The notes under the pieces are model-generated. The model saw nothing but the letters and a program-made list of their open reading frames with translations, searched no databases and had not been told where the DNA came from. Of a DNA stretch of 64,000 nucleotides, positions 36,244-46,748 are shown in pieces. The stretch is from positions 1 to 64,000 of the forward strand of contig NZ_JJOY01000051.1 of assembly GCF_000979455.1 (NCBI RefSeq). Reading direction: 5' to 3'. Every line of letters starts with the position of its first letter. Positions within the stretch are counted from its first letter, which is position 1. The DNA comes from Methanosarcina sp. 2.H.T.1A.6 (GTDB taxonomy: Archaea > Halobacteriota > Methanosarcinia > Methanosarcinales > Methanosarcinaceae). Position numbers and translations under genes: made by a program.

Positions 36244-36443
36244 CGTAGAGCCTTCGTTTAAATTTAAAATTCACTTAATATTCTGTTCTAAGGTTCCCTG
36301 AAATTTATTTATTAGTGAGTTTCTTTCTAATAGAAAACAACTTTGTTATATTTTCATAATCCTTCTAAATTGAACTCTCTTATAAATTAAGTATGTTTCT
36401 AATTTGACACTTTGTTATTTATTCTGGGGCAACCAAAATTTGG
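36244..36443. other. promoter side of the defence operon
   Basis: AT-rich spacer. Apart from the box A-like sequence near 36260, nothing recognised. Confidence 0.5.
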
Positions 36444-36707
36444 GACTCAGTACCAAAATTCAGTGATGAATGTAAAAATTAAAAATCACTGATTTTTATA
36501 CTTGGTTACAGTTCTCTTGATAATACTCTTGGATCGGGGCCTTTATATCTCAAATCTTAATCTTAATTAAAGACCTAATTTTTCTTACTAATTCAGAATT
36601 TCAATCAAGAAATTCAAAAATAATTAGATCTTGGAACAGAGTCTTTCATAATAATGAAAACGCTACTTCTTAGCATTCACTATATTTCTTCGAATTGAGC
36701 TGGAATC
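36444..36707. repeat. dispersed intergenic element, copy B
   Basis: About 264 bp matching 14920-15192 in block order: gactcagt, AAAATTCAGTGAT, AAAATCACTGATTTT, TTGGTTACAGTTCTC, TTTCAATCAAGAAATTCAAAAAT, TTGGAACAGAGTC and TGAGCTGGAAT. It sits next to the defence operon. No ORF. From 36708 to 36983 there is only AT-rich spacer. Confidence 0.6.
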
Positions 36708-36983
36708 TTAAGACTCTGTCTAAAAAGTGTTTTTCAAGGGAAAGAGCTTCAAAAGCTTATACTCCTAGGTTGAGGGAAATGAAATAAAAGGAGGTTGGAG
36801 TCGGGAAAAAATAAGGGAAAGAAAGTTGATAAGGACCGGGAGGTTCGCAAACTTCTTCTTGACCGACCCGGCATGAGAAATATCTGTTTTCCAGGTTTCA
36901 CAGGGTACGTTTAAAAAAGAAATAGAAAAGGATTGAATTGATCATCGGTTACTAAAAAATGAAAAAAAGTAAGTTACGTTTTT

Positions 36984-37217
36984 TTAGGCGGGGACCCCCA
37001 TATAAATTCGGTGAAGTTCCTCGGCGACATCCTCAGTGCTATTGTATTTCTTGTCCGGAAGCATGCCAAGTTCCTGCAGTATGTCCGGGATTGCTCCACT
37101 CTTCCTTGCTTGTTCAATAATGTCGTTCCTTTTTATAGAAAAATCTATATTTTTCAATATCTTCTGAGTTTCCACGGGAAGTTCTGCAATAAATCTGCTT
37201 TTACTTTCAGTTTCCAT
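36984..37217 (-). CDS. small DUF2795-like protein
   Basis: A 77-residue soluble protein. The part RNDIIEQARKSGAIPDILQELGMLPDKKYNSTEDVAEELHRIY follows the DUF2795 pattern (helix, ALPD-x-x-Y-x-S-x-x-DV helix), a short domain of unknown function common in bacteria and archaea. GGGGAA precedes ATG 37217. It ends in MGVPA. It stands alone. Confidence 0.65.
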   Translation of the reverse strand: METESKSRFIAELPVETQKILKNIDFSIKRNDIIEQARKSGAIPDILQELGMLPDKKYNSTEDVAEELHRIYMGVPA

Positions 37218-37848
37218 GATATTCCCCTTACTTTTGTTCAGGTTCCTTTAAATTTCCTCGACATTTGCAGCGTTTGTCTACTCCTTTTCCGGAGATTATT
37301 TGTATTCCGCAGCATGTCGTTCCTGGTGTTACTATCCTTAGCGTTTAACAACATCTTCCTTCTTTGCAGGAAAATCGATTTTTTTTGAAGCTTCTGAAGG
37401 AAACCTAACTTTTTTGTTAGTGTATATATCAATGATGATCTACTATTTAAATGTTAATATGTTATTATAAAATTATGTTAAAAATTAACACATTTTTGTA
37501 GTTTTGTGTCAACACATACTTTTTATTGATAATATCATATTATTTAATTGGTAAAAAAGAATTCAATCGTAATCCAGTTTCTTTATAGATGGACGATCAG
37601 TCTAGAGTCCTTGAGTACCGTTCTTGAGTACCGTCCTTGAGTCTCTCCAATCATTGATATATTGCGGCGGCCTCGTTATGTCCGGGGCTTTAAAAACTTA
37701 TACTCAGGGGTTCAGGGTTCAGAGAAAGGAATAAATGAAAAAAAAGAGAAAGAAAGCCACGGAGGTTTCAGCCCCATGGCAGATTACTTCAGTTTAATTG
37801 AGGCTTTTTGATGCCGTTTCTTAAAACCCGGCAGTGGTGTTATCAAGT
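37218..37848. other. intergenic region, no supported gene
   Basis: About 630 bp. It is AT-rich at 37430-37560 (several TATA-like runs), with a small repeat of cttgagtaccgt near 37610-37640. A leftward frame at 37238-37432 has no ribosome site or family and was rejected. Confidence 0.5.
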
Positions 37849-39066
37849 TTAGCTGTCATATCTTTTCTCCGAGCCGACTTTGATAAGCCAGACATCAGAG
37901 ACCATCCCATACGAGGAAGTGCGTCCTGCGAGTATGTATTCTCCCTCACGGGTTTCCTGGGCAAAAGCTGCGGAATCGTCATCCTGGCCTCCAAAGTTCA
38001 TCTCCCATTCTTTCTGCCCATCGGAATCGGTCTTCATCAGCCAGGCCTGGATATCGTTATAATCACTGCTCGGCTGGGTGATGCCTGCAAGTAAAAAGCC
38101 TTTATCTGTGGTTTTCCGAACCGAATAGAAATTATCTGTGTACGGGCCTCCAAAGGTCTTATTCCACTGTTCAGTCCCGTTTGAATCTGTTTTAATCATC
38201 CAGCCGTCAGTTCTCCCGGCCCCGAAGGATTCCGTGGTTCCTGCCAGTATGTATCCTCCGTCCTCAAGTTCCTGGACAGAGTATGCATAATCATAGCTTT
38301 CCCCGCCAAAGGTTTTACTCCATTCTTCTGTTCCGTTGGAGTCGGTTTTTATCAGCCAGGCTTCATTTTCGCCTGCTGAGGAATTGGTGAAACCTGATAT
38401 TACGTATCCTCCGTCTTTGCTCTGGTTGACAGAAGATGCGTAGTCCTCATTCATTCCTCCAAAGGTCTTATTCCACTGTTCGGTCCCGTTGGAGTCAGTT
38501 TTAATCAGCCAGGCATCAGATGCTCCTGCCCCGAAAGATTCCGTATGTCCGGCGAGTAAGTATCCCCCATCGATGGCCTTCTCGACCGAAAATATAAGGT
38601 CTGTTTTATTCCCGCCAAAAGTAAAATTCCATTCTTCTGTTCCGTTGGAGTCTGTTTTAATCAGCCAGGCATCCGGTTCTCTTGAATCTGGGTCTTTTGA
38701 ATCTATTTCTTCCCCCTTTTCAAGATAGCCCGCAAGTACGTATCCTCCATCTGCCGTTTGCTGGACCGAGTATGCACAATCATATGCAGGGCCCCCAAAA
38801 GTCCTGCTCCATTCTTCAATTCCATCCGGGTTTAATTTCATCAGGAGGGCATCAGCGTTAGCTTCATCGTAATTAACCACGGTCTCTCCTGCCAGTATGT
38901 ATCCTCCGTCCTGAGTCTGCATGACAGAATTTGCACAGTCAAATTCGATGTTCCCAAAAGTTCTGTTCCACTGCTCTGCCGGGATAGCTCCGGCTGATGA
39001 GGCACTTCCTGCAAGCAAAAGTAAGGATAAAATACAAACAGCAAATGAAATATATTTAACTCTCAT
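37849..39066 (-). CDS. secreted repeat protein (delta-60-like propeller)
   Basis: A 405-residue exported protein. Signal peptide (MRVKYISFAVCILSLLLLAGSASSAGA) then seven repeats of about 52 residues: W-x-x-TFGG-x-x-x-D-x-x-x-SVxQTxDGGYILAGxT, DAWLIKTDSNGTEEW. These are typical of archaeal and bacterial surface propellers. No C-terminal anchor is seen; it ends IKVGSEKRYDS, so it may be released or held by neighbours. ATG 39066 is preferred over 39087 because it opens directly into the signal peptide. Confidence 0.85.
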   Translation of the reverse strand: MRVKYISFAVCILSLLLLAGSASSAGAIPAEQWNRTFGNIEFDCANSVMQTQDGGYILAGETVVNYDEANADALLMKLNPDGIEEWSRTFGGPAYDCAYSVQQTADGGYVLAGYLEKGEEIDSKDPDSREPDAWLIKTDSNGTEEWNFTFGGNKTDLIFSVEKAIDGGYLLAGHTESFGAGASDAWLIKTDSNGTEQWNKTFGGMNEDYASSVNQSKDGGYVISGFTNSSAGENEAWLIKTDSNGTEEWSKTFGGESYDYAYSVQELEDGGYILAGTTESFGAGRTDGWMIKTDSNGTEQWNKTFGGPYTDNFYSVRKTTDKGFLLAGITQPSSDYNDIQAWLMKTDSDGQKEWEMNFGGQDDDSAAFAQETREGEYILAGRTSSYGMVSDVWLIKVGSEKRYDS

Positions 39067-39402
39067 CTTTATTTTCCCCCGCGTCAAACTTCACTAATAT
39101 ATTCTTCTATCTATAAACTAACGTTAGTATATTAAACTAACTCTTCATAAATTAATTTCTTAAATGGTGTGCCATACGGCTACCCTACTGTGGTATAATT
39201 TTTAGACTTCTCCCTTGCGAACAAAATGTCCTGAACCATGCCTGTCTCTAGAAAAATATTTTACAAACCTCTTCCTCTAATAGAACTTTTAGCTCACAAA
39301 TCCATTAAGTATATATATCTCGTTATAGTGAGTTCTGAAACCTTAATTCTTCAGCGTACATTTCATTCATTATCACTTTATTCTCGGAAAGGAGGCTTAC
39401 TT

Positions 39403-40644
39403 TTGGGAACAATCAGCGAAAAAATATTTTCCCGGACCGCGGGAACCGAGGCAAAGGCTAACGATTTTGTGCTTGCAGATGTGGATTATGCAATGGCGCA
39501 TGACGGCACGTCGGTGCTTGCAGTAAATGCTTTTAAGGAAATGGAGCTGGAAAAGGTCTGGGACCCTTCAAGGATCGTAATTCCTTTTGATCATATCGCA
39601 CCTGCGAATACTGAGACTTCAGCTACCCTGCAGAAGGAGATCAGGGAATGGATAAAGGAGCAGCGAATACCTAACTTCTATGAGGTTGGAGAAGGGGTCT
39701 GTCACCAGGTCCTTCCTGAAAACGGCTTTGCAATGCCCGGAAAGTTGATTGTTGGGGCTGACTCGCATTCCTGCACTTACGGGGCTTTCGGGGCATTTGC
39801 AACAGGGGTAGGGGCTACCGACATGGCTGAAATCTTTGCCACGGGAAAGCTCTGGTTTAAGGTTCCGGAAAGCTTCAGGATGACTGTTGAAGGCAGCCTT
39901 CAGAAAGGCGTCTACGCAAAGGACCTTACCCTTTACCTTGTCGGAAAGACCGGGATTGCCGGGGCAACCTACAAAGCAGTTGAGTTTTACGGGCAGGCGA
40001 TCAGCGAACTTTCGGTTGCTGGCAGGATGACGCTCTGCAATATGGCAATTGAGATGGGGGCAAAGACCGGCATTGTCCCACCGGACGAAAAGACCTTCGA
40101 TTTCCTGAAAAACAGGGCAGTTGCGCCTTATGAGCCCGTCTATGCCGACCCTGATGCTGCTTATCTTAAAGAGTTCACATACGATGCCGGAGATATCGAA
40201 CCTCAGGTTGCCTGCCCGCATCAGGTGGATAATGTAAAGCCTGTAGGAGAGGTTGAAGGTACTCACATAGACCAGGTCTTTATCGGGACGTGCACGAACG
40301 GAAGGCTTGAAGACCTCGAGGTAGCAGCAGCAGTCCTTAAAGGAAAAAAGGTTGCAGTCAGGACAATTGTGATTCCTGCCTCCCGCACCACCCTCCTTGC
40401 AGCAATCGAAAACGGGACCATGGAAACACTGCTGAAAGCCGGTGTGACCCCTGCAACCCCTGGCTGCGGCCCCTGTCTCGGTGCCCATCAGGGCGTGCTC
40501 GGGGAAGGAGAGGTCTGCGTTTCAACTGCAAACAGGAACTTCAAAGGCAGGATGGGAAAAGACGGCTTTATTTATCTTGCATCCCCTGCAACCGCAGCAG
40601 CCTCGGCACTGACAGGTGAAATAACTGATCCGAGGACAGTTTGA
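39403..40644 (+). CDS. 3-isopropylmalate dehydratase/homoaconitase-type large subunit (LeuC/AksD family)
   Basis: A 413-residue aconitase-superfamily large subunit. Motifs: [15 protein letters not shown]-x-APANTETS, [39 protein letters not shown] (first cluster Cys), [12 protein letters not shown] (second Cys) and [14 protein letters not shown] (third). In methanogens two paralogues act in leucine synthesis (isopropylmalate/citramalate isomerase) and coenzyme B synthesis (homoaconitase); sequence alone does not tell which. The start is TTG 39403, with GGAGG seven bases upstream (39391-39395); the frame is open further 5' but without family sequence. The small subunit is not adjacent. Confidence 0.9.
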   Translation: MGTISEKIFSRTAGTEAKANDFVLADVDYAMAHDGTSVLAVNAFKEMELEKVWDPSRIVIPFDHIAPANTETSATLQKEIREWIKEQRIPNFYEVGEGVCHQVLPENGFAMPGKLIVGADSHSCTYGAFGAFATGVGATDMAEIFATGKLWFKVPESFRMTVEGSLQKGVYAKDLTLYLVGKTGIAGATYKAVEFYGQAISELSVAGRMTLCNMAIEMGAKTGIVPPDEKTFDFLKNRAVAPYEPVYADPDAAYLKEFTYDAGDIEPQVACPHQVDNVKPVGEVEGTHIDQVFIGTCTNGRLEDLEVAAAVLKGKKVAVRTIVIPASRTTLLAAIENGTMETLLKAGVTPATPGCGPCLGAHQGVLGEGEVCVSTANRNFKGRMGKDGFIYLASPATAAASALTGEITDPRTV

Positions 40645-40926
40645 ACCGGCAGTCTTTATGGCTGCCCTCCAACAATTATCCTTGAAAACGTTTTTTAATC
40701 TCTATTGGATCAACTTTACTCAGATCGACTGTGTCAGCCAGTTTTTCTGTTGCTCCCTCAAAAAATAAGTACAAAAAAAGAAGTAGAAGGAAGAAATCAA
40801 TGACTTTTCTTTCTCTTTCTCTTTATTTTCCGTTTCCGTTTCTGTATTAACAATGTGAAAATTCATCTTAAATCCACCTAAAATTTATACCATGAATTCT
40901 ATACTCTTAAACAGGAGGGAATAGCT

Positions 40927-41154
40927 ATGACAGAAGAACTTAATCACGATAACCTTTCACATTTGATTGAGCACTGGATCGAGCATAACGATAGCCATAT
41001 AAAGAGTTTTAGAGAATGGGCCCAGAAAGCCAAAAAAGACGGTTTTCTCGAAGCCTCTGAAGATATCCTTGAGGCTGCCAGCAAAGTTGAGGAAGCAAAT
41101 AAACTCCTTGACAAAGCAAGGGAAGGGCTTTTCCATCTCCACAGCCACAAATAA
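40927..41154 (+). CDS. small His/Glu-rich hypothetical protein
   Basis: A 75-residue, fully helical, soluble protein beginning MTEELNHDNLSHLIEHWIEHN and ending HLHSHK. AGGAGGG seven bases before ATG 40927 and a box A-like AAATTTATA upstream make it a convincing gene. The His residues at both ends may bind metal. It resembles small methanogen proteins of unknown function encoded near metal and redox genes; I cannot name the family. Confidence 0.75.
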   Translation: MTEELNHDNLSHLIEHWIEHNDSHIKSFREWAQKAKKDGFLEASEDILEAASKVEEANKLLDKAREGLFHLHSHK

Positions 41155-41305
41155 CTGTAATGGATAAATGCCCATAACTAACTCTTAATTATTTATGTGT
41201 CTGGCCTGTGCCTTTCACCTTTTCTCTTTTCTTTTATTTTTAGTCTGTCTTTCACTTACTGGCTTTAGTTTGTCTCTGTCTGACTGGCCATATTTTCTCA
41301 CTAAT

Positions 41306-42199
41306 TTACCCTGCATGTTCTGCCCGAACCAGGAGAGCCCTTATATTTTTTAAATCCGTAATTAGCTCTCCCACTTCCTGTTCTTCCAGATATTTCATAA
41401 AACCCTGCTCCTCTTCAGGGTTCAGGTCCTCACTATTCAGCAGCTCTTCAATCAGGCTATCTCCAAAAAGACTGGCTTCAGGGTCATTTTTGCTTTCAGG
41501 CTTGCTCTTCTCAATGGAACTTTCGCCGGAATTCCCACTGGAAACTTTATTTTCATTCACTTCCTCTATTGAGAAAAGATCTGTGGTTTTTATTTTTTCT
41601 GCCTTCTCCGGAAAAGTTTTACCTTCATTTTTTTCTCCGGCTCCGCTTTTTGGGGCTGCTTCTTCGGCGTTTACTATAGTAGTTTGGCTAGTGTCATGTA
41701 TTATATCTTCAGATATTTTTCCGTCAGGTTTTTTATCTTCAGGTTTTTTATCTTCAGATTTTTCGTCTATTCCTTTAACCTCTATCTCCATTCCACTAAC
41801 TTTTACCTCTGTAAATCCGGCATCTTTCGCAGGCAAAGAATCGTTTTTGATTTCCAGAGGCCCGGATGTTTTTACACGTACTTTTCCGGGGAGCGGGGGG
41901 AAAATTTCTTCCCGCCAGGGAAATTCTGATATTTCTTGTATTTCTTCGTTTTTTTCTTTTTCTGCTTTCCTGATCAGATCAATGCGGGCTTCAATCTCTT
42001 TTTTTTCTTTTATTAGCTTTATTATTTTTTTCTTAACCTGGTCTCGACTTTTTGTCAAATCCTCCATATCTTCAAGATTTACATCAGCTGTTTTCGGTTT
42101 GAGTATTAAATCCTTTAAGCTCCTCACTCCCAGGCCCTTTAACCCATTTTCTCTCAGTTCTTTTAATCCGTCTGTTTTTAAATCTTTTAAACTGTTCAT
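41306..42199 (-). CDS. archaellum-cluster coiled-coil accessory protein
   Basis: A 297-residue soluble protein at the end of the archaellum operon, 122 bp after arlJ. Residues ~1-35 hold imperfect repeats of LKDLKTDGLKELRENGLKGLG; ~45-85 is a charged coiled coil (KKKIIKLIKEKKEIEARID); the middle is Glu/Lys/Ser-rich and disordered; and the last ~50 residues (LIEELLNSEDLNPEEEQGFMKYLEEQEVGELITDLKNIRALL) form a helical bundle. GGGAGG seven bases before ATG 42199 sets the start. No known family. Position suggests an ArlC/D/E-like role or a link to chemosensory or motor-switch parts. Confidence 0.75.
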   Translation of the reverse strand: MNSLKDLKTDGLKELRENGLKGLGVRSLKDLILKPKTADVNLEDMEDLTKSRDQVKKKIIKLIKEKKEIEARIDLIRKAEKEKNEEIQEISEFPWREEIFPPLPGKVRVKTSGPLEIKNDSLPAKDAGFTEVKVSGMEIEVKGIDEKSEDKKPEDKKPDGKISEDIIHDTSQTTIVNAEEAAPKSGAGEKNEGKTFPEKAEKIKTTDLFSIEEVNENKVSSGNSGESSIEKSKPESKNDPEASLFGDSLIEELLNSEDLNPEEEQGFMKYLEEQEVGELITDLKNIRALLVRAEHAG

Positions 42200-42321
42200 C
42201 CAATTGCCTCCCACAAAATCTTATTTATTCTGGTTTCTATTTATTCTGGTTTCAAAATTTTCTTCCGACACCTTTCTTCATACTCTAACTGAATACATTT
42301 TTTTTCAACTGAATGTGTCTT

Positions 42322-43884
42322 TCATATCTCAAATGTGAATACCCTCGATACGACCGGAGGGATGAGAATCATACAAAGCCCTGAAATTCCGGACATCAGG
42401 CCCCCATAGAAAAAAAGTTTATAATTTCCTCCGCCCTCCACAATCTTTACTACGAGGGTGTTTGAAATCGTAAGAATAATTATCACGGAAAAAGTTAATT
42501 TATAGAGTATGGGTAAACTTTCGGCTACATTGAACATGCTCATTCCTATTCCGGACATCCCATTCATCCCCCCTTCCATGGACATGTAAGATTCACTCAT
42601 ATCGGAGACGAGCCCACTGAATTTGGAAATTATCTCAAGTACAAAGATCAGAAGCCCAACCATTACAGCATGCAGAATTATTGCAAGCCCCTTGAAGCCG
42701 GAACTGACCAGCTGCCGTTTCATTCTCAGGAGTACAATTGCCAGGCTTGAACTCGAAACTATGTCCCCTATCTCGGCCGGGTCCCCTCCCAGTTCGACTG
42801 CATCGGTAAAGATCCTTGAGCACCTGTTTATCAGTTCGGAACCTGTTTCCCCTATGAATTTATCCCAGCAAAGCCTGGGCTTAAGCCCCATAGAAAGGCC
42901 CATGTGCAGCTCTTCAACTCCGGGCTTGAGACAGCCGATAGTTTCCAGGTCAAGGTTTTCCATTGCACTCCTTATAGTGATTCCCGTTGTTCCTGCAAGG
43001 GTCCCCAATGTCTTTACAAAAGCAGGAAAACTGCTGTCTCTTTCACCGATTTTCCGGTCGTCAATCATAGCAAGGACGCCTATCGGAAGCATAAAGAATG
43101 TCACTCCCAGCAGGATAAATTCCGGCCTTGTCCCGAGCAAAATGAGAGCAATAAGAAAAACCGCACCGAAAGGGAGCAGAATCCGGCTCAGGAACCTGAT
43201 TTGTTCCTGTTCCTTCGATTTACGGCCAAGGGCATGTACCTTTTTTTCGGCAGGAGCTGACTTGTATATAATGTAAAGGGCAAGCCCGCATATGGTAAGA
43301 GTTAATAATACAATCAGGAATGCAATTGTTTCTATATTTGCTATATTATAGATCATGACCGAAACAAGGATTATGGTAACAACGAGGTTTACGGATACCA
43401 TCAGGGCAGTATAGCCGTCAGTCCATTTTTTCAGGGATTCAATACATCTCTCGTACTCATTAGAGTAGATCTCTTCCCTTGTGATTTTTTCCTGTTTCAG
43501 AAAGTTTTTCTCAGGCTCTCCGGAAGAGAGGATATTTGCCATCCTGCCAAATAGTTTTGAAAGATAGGCATCCTTCAATTTCTGAGAAATATACTTGCAG
43601 GCTTTTGCATACTCGTATCCCCATTTTGAGGCAAGGATATAGATCTGTTTAAAGTATTTCGAAGCTTCATACTCCTTCTGGCGCCCTGCATAATCAAAGA
43701 TCCTGTTCCTTTCGATATCCGCAGTTGAAATCGCAGCCATATATGTTAGCAGGAAGAGCATATCGTCATTGACTCTTTCAACAACTTTAGTGTTTTTCAG
43801 TTTTCTGGCGAGGTTAAAGTATCCATCCATTCCCTGTTTTTCAGCATTCAATTTTAAGTTCGGAACTATCTGCACGAAAGTCAT
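42322..43884 (-). CDS. arlJ: archaellum assembly membrane protein ArlJ (FlaJ)
   Basis: A 520-residue polytopic protein of the GspF/TadB family, the membrane platform of the archaellum motor. Two cytoplasmic GspF domains lie between membrane segments at ~185-230, ~260-310 and the C terminus. The signature GxTIRSAMENLD and L-x-x-C-SRIFTDAVELGGDPAEIGDIV is present. ATG 43884 overlaps the arlI stop by four bases. It receives force from ArlI to assemble and rotate the filament. Confidence 0.93.
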   Translation of the reverse strand: MTFVQIVPNLKLNAEKQGMDGYFNLARKLKNTKVVERVNDDMLFLLTYMAAISTADIERNRIFDYAGRQKEYEASKYFKQIYILASKWGYEYAKACKYISQKLKDAYLSKLFGRMANILSSGEPEKNFLKQEKITREEIYSNEYERCIESLKKWTDGYTALMVSVNLVVTIILVSVMIYNIANIETIAFLIVLLTLTICGLALYIIYKSAPAEKKVHALGRKSKEQEQIRFLSRILLPFGAVFLIALILLGTRPEFILLGVTFFMLPIGVLAMIDDRKIGERDSSFPAFVKTLGTLAGTTGITIRSAMENLDLETIGCLKPGVEELHMGLSMGLKPRLCWDKFIGETGSELINRCSRIFTDAVELGGDPAEIGDIVSSSSLAIVLLRMKRQLVSSGFKGLAIILHAVMVGLLIFVLEIISKFSGLVSDMSESYMSMEGGMNGMSGIGMSMFNVAESLPILYKLTFSVIIILTISNTLVVKIVEGGGNYKLFFYGGLMSGISGLCMILIPPVVSRVFTFEI

Positions 43885-45734
43885 GATGTTAGCCCCGCCT
43901 CCTCAAGCCGGATCAGGGTGTTGAACAGGTCGTAAAAATTGGTAATCTTTGCCTGGTGGATCTTCCTGAGTATTTTTGCCCTTCTGTCAAGTTCCGAATA
44001 AATTTTTCTAACCTGGTTTTCAGGAATCCCCATGCGTGGGGCAATTCTATGTTCCAGCAGATAAGAGTTGTTTTTTCCGGTGAACTTGAATGTATCCGTA
44101 ACAGGGTCCCATTTGAAGATGTCCATAAAATTAAAAGACTGGCTCTCTGAATCGTAGCCTACGATTTCGTTTATGCTCAGGATTCTCCTTCCAAGCCCTT
44201 TTCCCGGAACGTTTACAGCACTCTGGATAATAACCACATTCAGGTTATCCACATAATTTTTGGGAACATTTATCGGGTCGCCTGTCAGTCTCTGGATCAG
44301 TTTCTCAACTGAAGCTGCATGGAACGTGGACATTACAGGATGTCCGGTCTGCATTGCCTGAAAAGCGATATTTCCTTCAACCCCACGGATTTCTCCTATC
44401 ATAATCTCATTTGGACGCTGGCGCAGGGCTGCCTTTAACAGGTCAAACATAGAGATATCAGACCCGCTGTCCTCCCTTGTACTCCTTGTAACTTCCCGGG
44501 TCCAGTTCTTATGGGGGACCTGCAGTTCCGGAGTGTCTTCAATAGAAACTATTTTGGACTCAGGTGGAAGAAAAGTAGTCACTGCGTTCATCATTGTAGT
44601 CTTTCCGGAGGCTGTTTCCCCTGAAACGAAGCAGTTCATTCCTGCCCTGAGCATCATCCACATGTATGCAGCCATTGTGTAGTCAATTGTCCCGAACTCG
44701 ATAAGTTCGAGGATTGAAATAGGGGTCCCCATAAATTTCCTGATGGTAAAATTACTCCCCTGCTTTGACACATCTTCTCCGAACACGATATTAATCCTTG
44801 ACCCGTCCGGAAGAGCAGTATCGACTATCGGGTCCCTGTAGGTAATTGGCTTTCCTACTTTTTCGGACATCTGTATGACAAAAGAATTGAGTTCTTCGTT
44901 TTCCTCAAACGAGATTGTTGTTTTAAGAGATGAGAACACCTTATGCTCAACAAAGATCCTGCCAAGCCCGCTGCAGCTTATGTCTTCGATATTTGAGTCG
45001 AGAAGTAAAGGTTCGAGCACTCCCATCCCCACCTTGTCCCTGATCATCAGGTATTTGATTGCACTGAATTCCTCAGGCGTTAAGGACATTTTCTGCAGTT
45101 TTCTTATTTTGAATGCTTTGCCGGCTTCCTTCAGATTTCCAAGAATTCCGGATTTTTCGCTTTTTTCGCTTTTCTCGCTATTACTTCCCTCTCTAAGGGA
45201 AGTTTTTTCCTTACCTGAAATTGTTCTCTGTCCCCTGCTTTTTCCTTCCGATATCCCGGAATTTTCCTTTAAATTCTCTCTTACTTCGCAGGTTTTTTCA
45301 AGGGCTTTTTCGAGGAGCTTCTTTTTTTCTTCAGGATCTTTTGTGGTGATATCCTGATCGTATATTACGTCAATGAGTAACTTCTCAACTTCCTCTAGTT
45401 TGCTGTCAAGTTTCTGGAAAAGGCAGGGCTCTATGGGAATGTAATAGTTTCTTACGTCTTCTTTATCCGGATATATATGAACGGCAAGCCCTTTTCCGGT
45501 AGGATAGATCAGGTTCGGGCGTTTGATACCTTTCATGGATCTCGAAATTCTTGGATAAAATTCCGGAAATCCTATTTCTTCCGTCGGGAGCCTGCAGACA
45601 TAATCAAGGATATGATGGTTTTCTTCTCTGTCAACGAACTCCTGCATTTCTGAAGAAAGGCTGGAGTACATCTCTTCTCTGGAACGCCCCCCATTCTCCG
45701 GCGAAGGCAACGGATCAAAAGGCAGAGCTTCCAT
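43881..45734 (-). CDS. arlI: archaellum motor ATPase ArlI (FlaI)
   Basis: A 617-residue type IV secretion-like ATPase (GspE family). Walker A is GETASGKTTMMNAV (~365-378), followed by the Asp box SIEDTPELQVPHKNW, Walker B IMIGEIRGVEG and the His box GHPVMSTFHAASVEKLIQRLTG. The N-terminal extension includes a low-complexity KSEKSEKSG stretch (~185-195), not typical of the family, that may be a linker. GAGG precedes ATG 45734. It drives both assembly and rotation. Confidence 0.94.
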   Translation of the reverse strand: MEALPFDPLPSPENGGRSREEMYSSLSSEMQEFVDREENHHILDYVCRLPTEEIGFPEFYPRISRSMKGIKRPNLIYPTGKGLAVHIYPDKEDVRNYYIPIEPCLFQKLDSKLEEVEKLLIDVIYDQDITTKDPEEKKKLLEKALEKTCEVRENLKENSGISEGKSRGQRTISGKEKTSLREGSNSEKSEKSEKSGILGNLKEAGKAFKIRKLQKMSLTPEEFSAIKYLMIRDKVGMGVLEPLLLDSNIEDISCSGLGRIFVEHKVFSSLKTTISFEENEELNSFVIQMSEKVGKPITYRDPIVDTALPDGSRINIVFGEDVSKQGSNFTIRKFMGTPISILELIEFGTIDYTMAAYMWMMLRAGMNCFVSGETASGKTTMMNAVTTFLPPESKIVSIEDTPELQVPHKNWTREVTRSTREDSGSDISMFDLLKAALRQRPNEIMIGEIRGVEGNIAFQAMQTGHPVMSTFHAASVEKLIQRLTGDPINVPKNYVDNLNVVIIQSAVNVPGKGLGRRILSINEIVGYDSESQSFNFMDIFKWDPVTDTFKFTGKNNSYLLEHRIAPRMGIPENQVRKIYSELDRRAKILRKIHQAKITNFYDLFNTLIRLEEAGLTS

Positions 45735-45821
45735 CTCGAATCCTCATTCGGGTTTTTTCTCCGATTGCCATCTTTCCGGCTTTTTTTTCCGATTGCCATT
45801 TTTTCGGCTTTTTTCTTTTTT

Positions 45822-46610
45822 TCAGGCTTTAACCTTTGAAACCGGAATGATCTTCAGTCCAAACTCACTGTCCACATTAAAACTCACCATATTTCCGGTA
45901 ATTTTCCTGGCACCCCTAAGTTTCTGGATTTCCATAGTTTTTACCCTCTGGTCCCCAACCTGCTCTATCCTGAGTTCAAGACAGGCACTGCAAACTGACC
46001 TTAGCCTGTAAAGCACCACCTGGGAAAATGCATACCCGTGCACGCTAATGAGAATGGTCTTTCCCCTGTCACACAGCTTTACGCATTCAGTAAAGAAGTT
46101 TAACACTGCATTTTCCGAAGCGTTCACCGCAAAGATCGTCAGGGAATCTATAAGGATCAGTTCTTCTTCGCATTTTTTTATACATTCCAGAAGTACCTGA
46201 AGCAGGCTCTCGCTCAACTGGGGATTTTCCTCAACATAGCTTGCATTAATCTCAAATATTTTTGATCTCCCTATTATGAAATATTCCGAAATCCCGAGCT
46301 TCAGGCTCTCCATCTGGTTTAGAAGTTCTTTAGAGGTCTTTTCCGTTGTTAAAGCAAGAACTCTTTTATCCTGGTTCAGGGCTCCCCACATTATTTGCTG
46401 TAATAAAATCGACTTCCCACTATCGTTTCCTCCTTCTAGAAGGCAAAGTGAACCTACAGGAACTCCTCCCTCCAGTTTCCTGTCGATTTCCATGTTTCCG
46501 GTAGATATGAACTCCAGTAATGCTTTTTCTTCCTCTTTCAGGTCGCTGAATATTTCTTCATTGAAAGACTCTTTTTCATACAGTGCTCCCTCATCCTTAC
46601 TTTCTTCCAT
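45822..46610 (-). CDS. arlH: archaellum regulatory ATPase-like protein ArlH (FlaH)
   Basis: A 262-residue RecA-like protein with an ATP-binding loop GGNDSGKSILLQQIMWGAL (~59-77) in place of GxxGxGK, and a Walker B-like ELILIDSLTIFAVNASEN. ArlH forms a ring under ArlI and switches between assembly and rotation. The frame extends to 46727, but GGGGGGAG four bases before ATG 46610 (MEESKDEGA) gives a length closer to the family norm (~230-250). It follows arlF after about 140 bp. Confidence 0.9.
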   Translation of the reverse strand: MEESKDEGALYEKESFNEEIFSDLKEEEKALLEFISTGNMEIDRKLEGGVPVGSLCLLEGGNDSGKSILLQQIMWGALNQDKRVLALTTEKTSKELLNQMESLKLGISEYFIIGRSKIFEINASYVEENPQLSESLLQVLLECIKKCEEELILIDSLTIFAVNASENAVLNFFTECVKLCDRGKTILISVHGYAFSQVVLYRLRSVCSACLELRIEQVGDQRVKTMEIQKLRGARKITGNMVSFNVDSEFGLKIIPVSKVKA

Positions 46611-46748
46611 TTCTCTCCCCCCTTCTCCGGGATTCCCCCACAAATCCCTGAATTCTCGTAGCATCCTGATCCATTTGTTCCGGTTTACTTGCTTATCAGG
46701 ATCTTCCTTGATACAGAAATTACCCACTGAATATTATCCACTGAAATA

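Noticed and set aside
37238-37432. Leftward 64-residue ORF
   Set aside because: No ribosome site, no family match, and low-complexity basic sequence in an AT-rich spacer.
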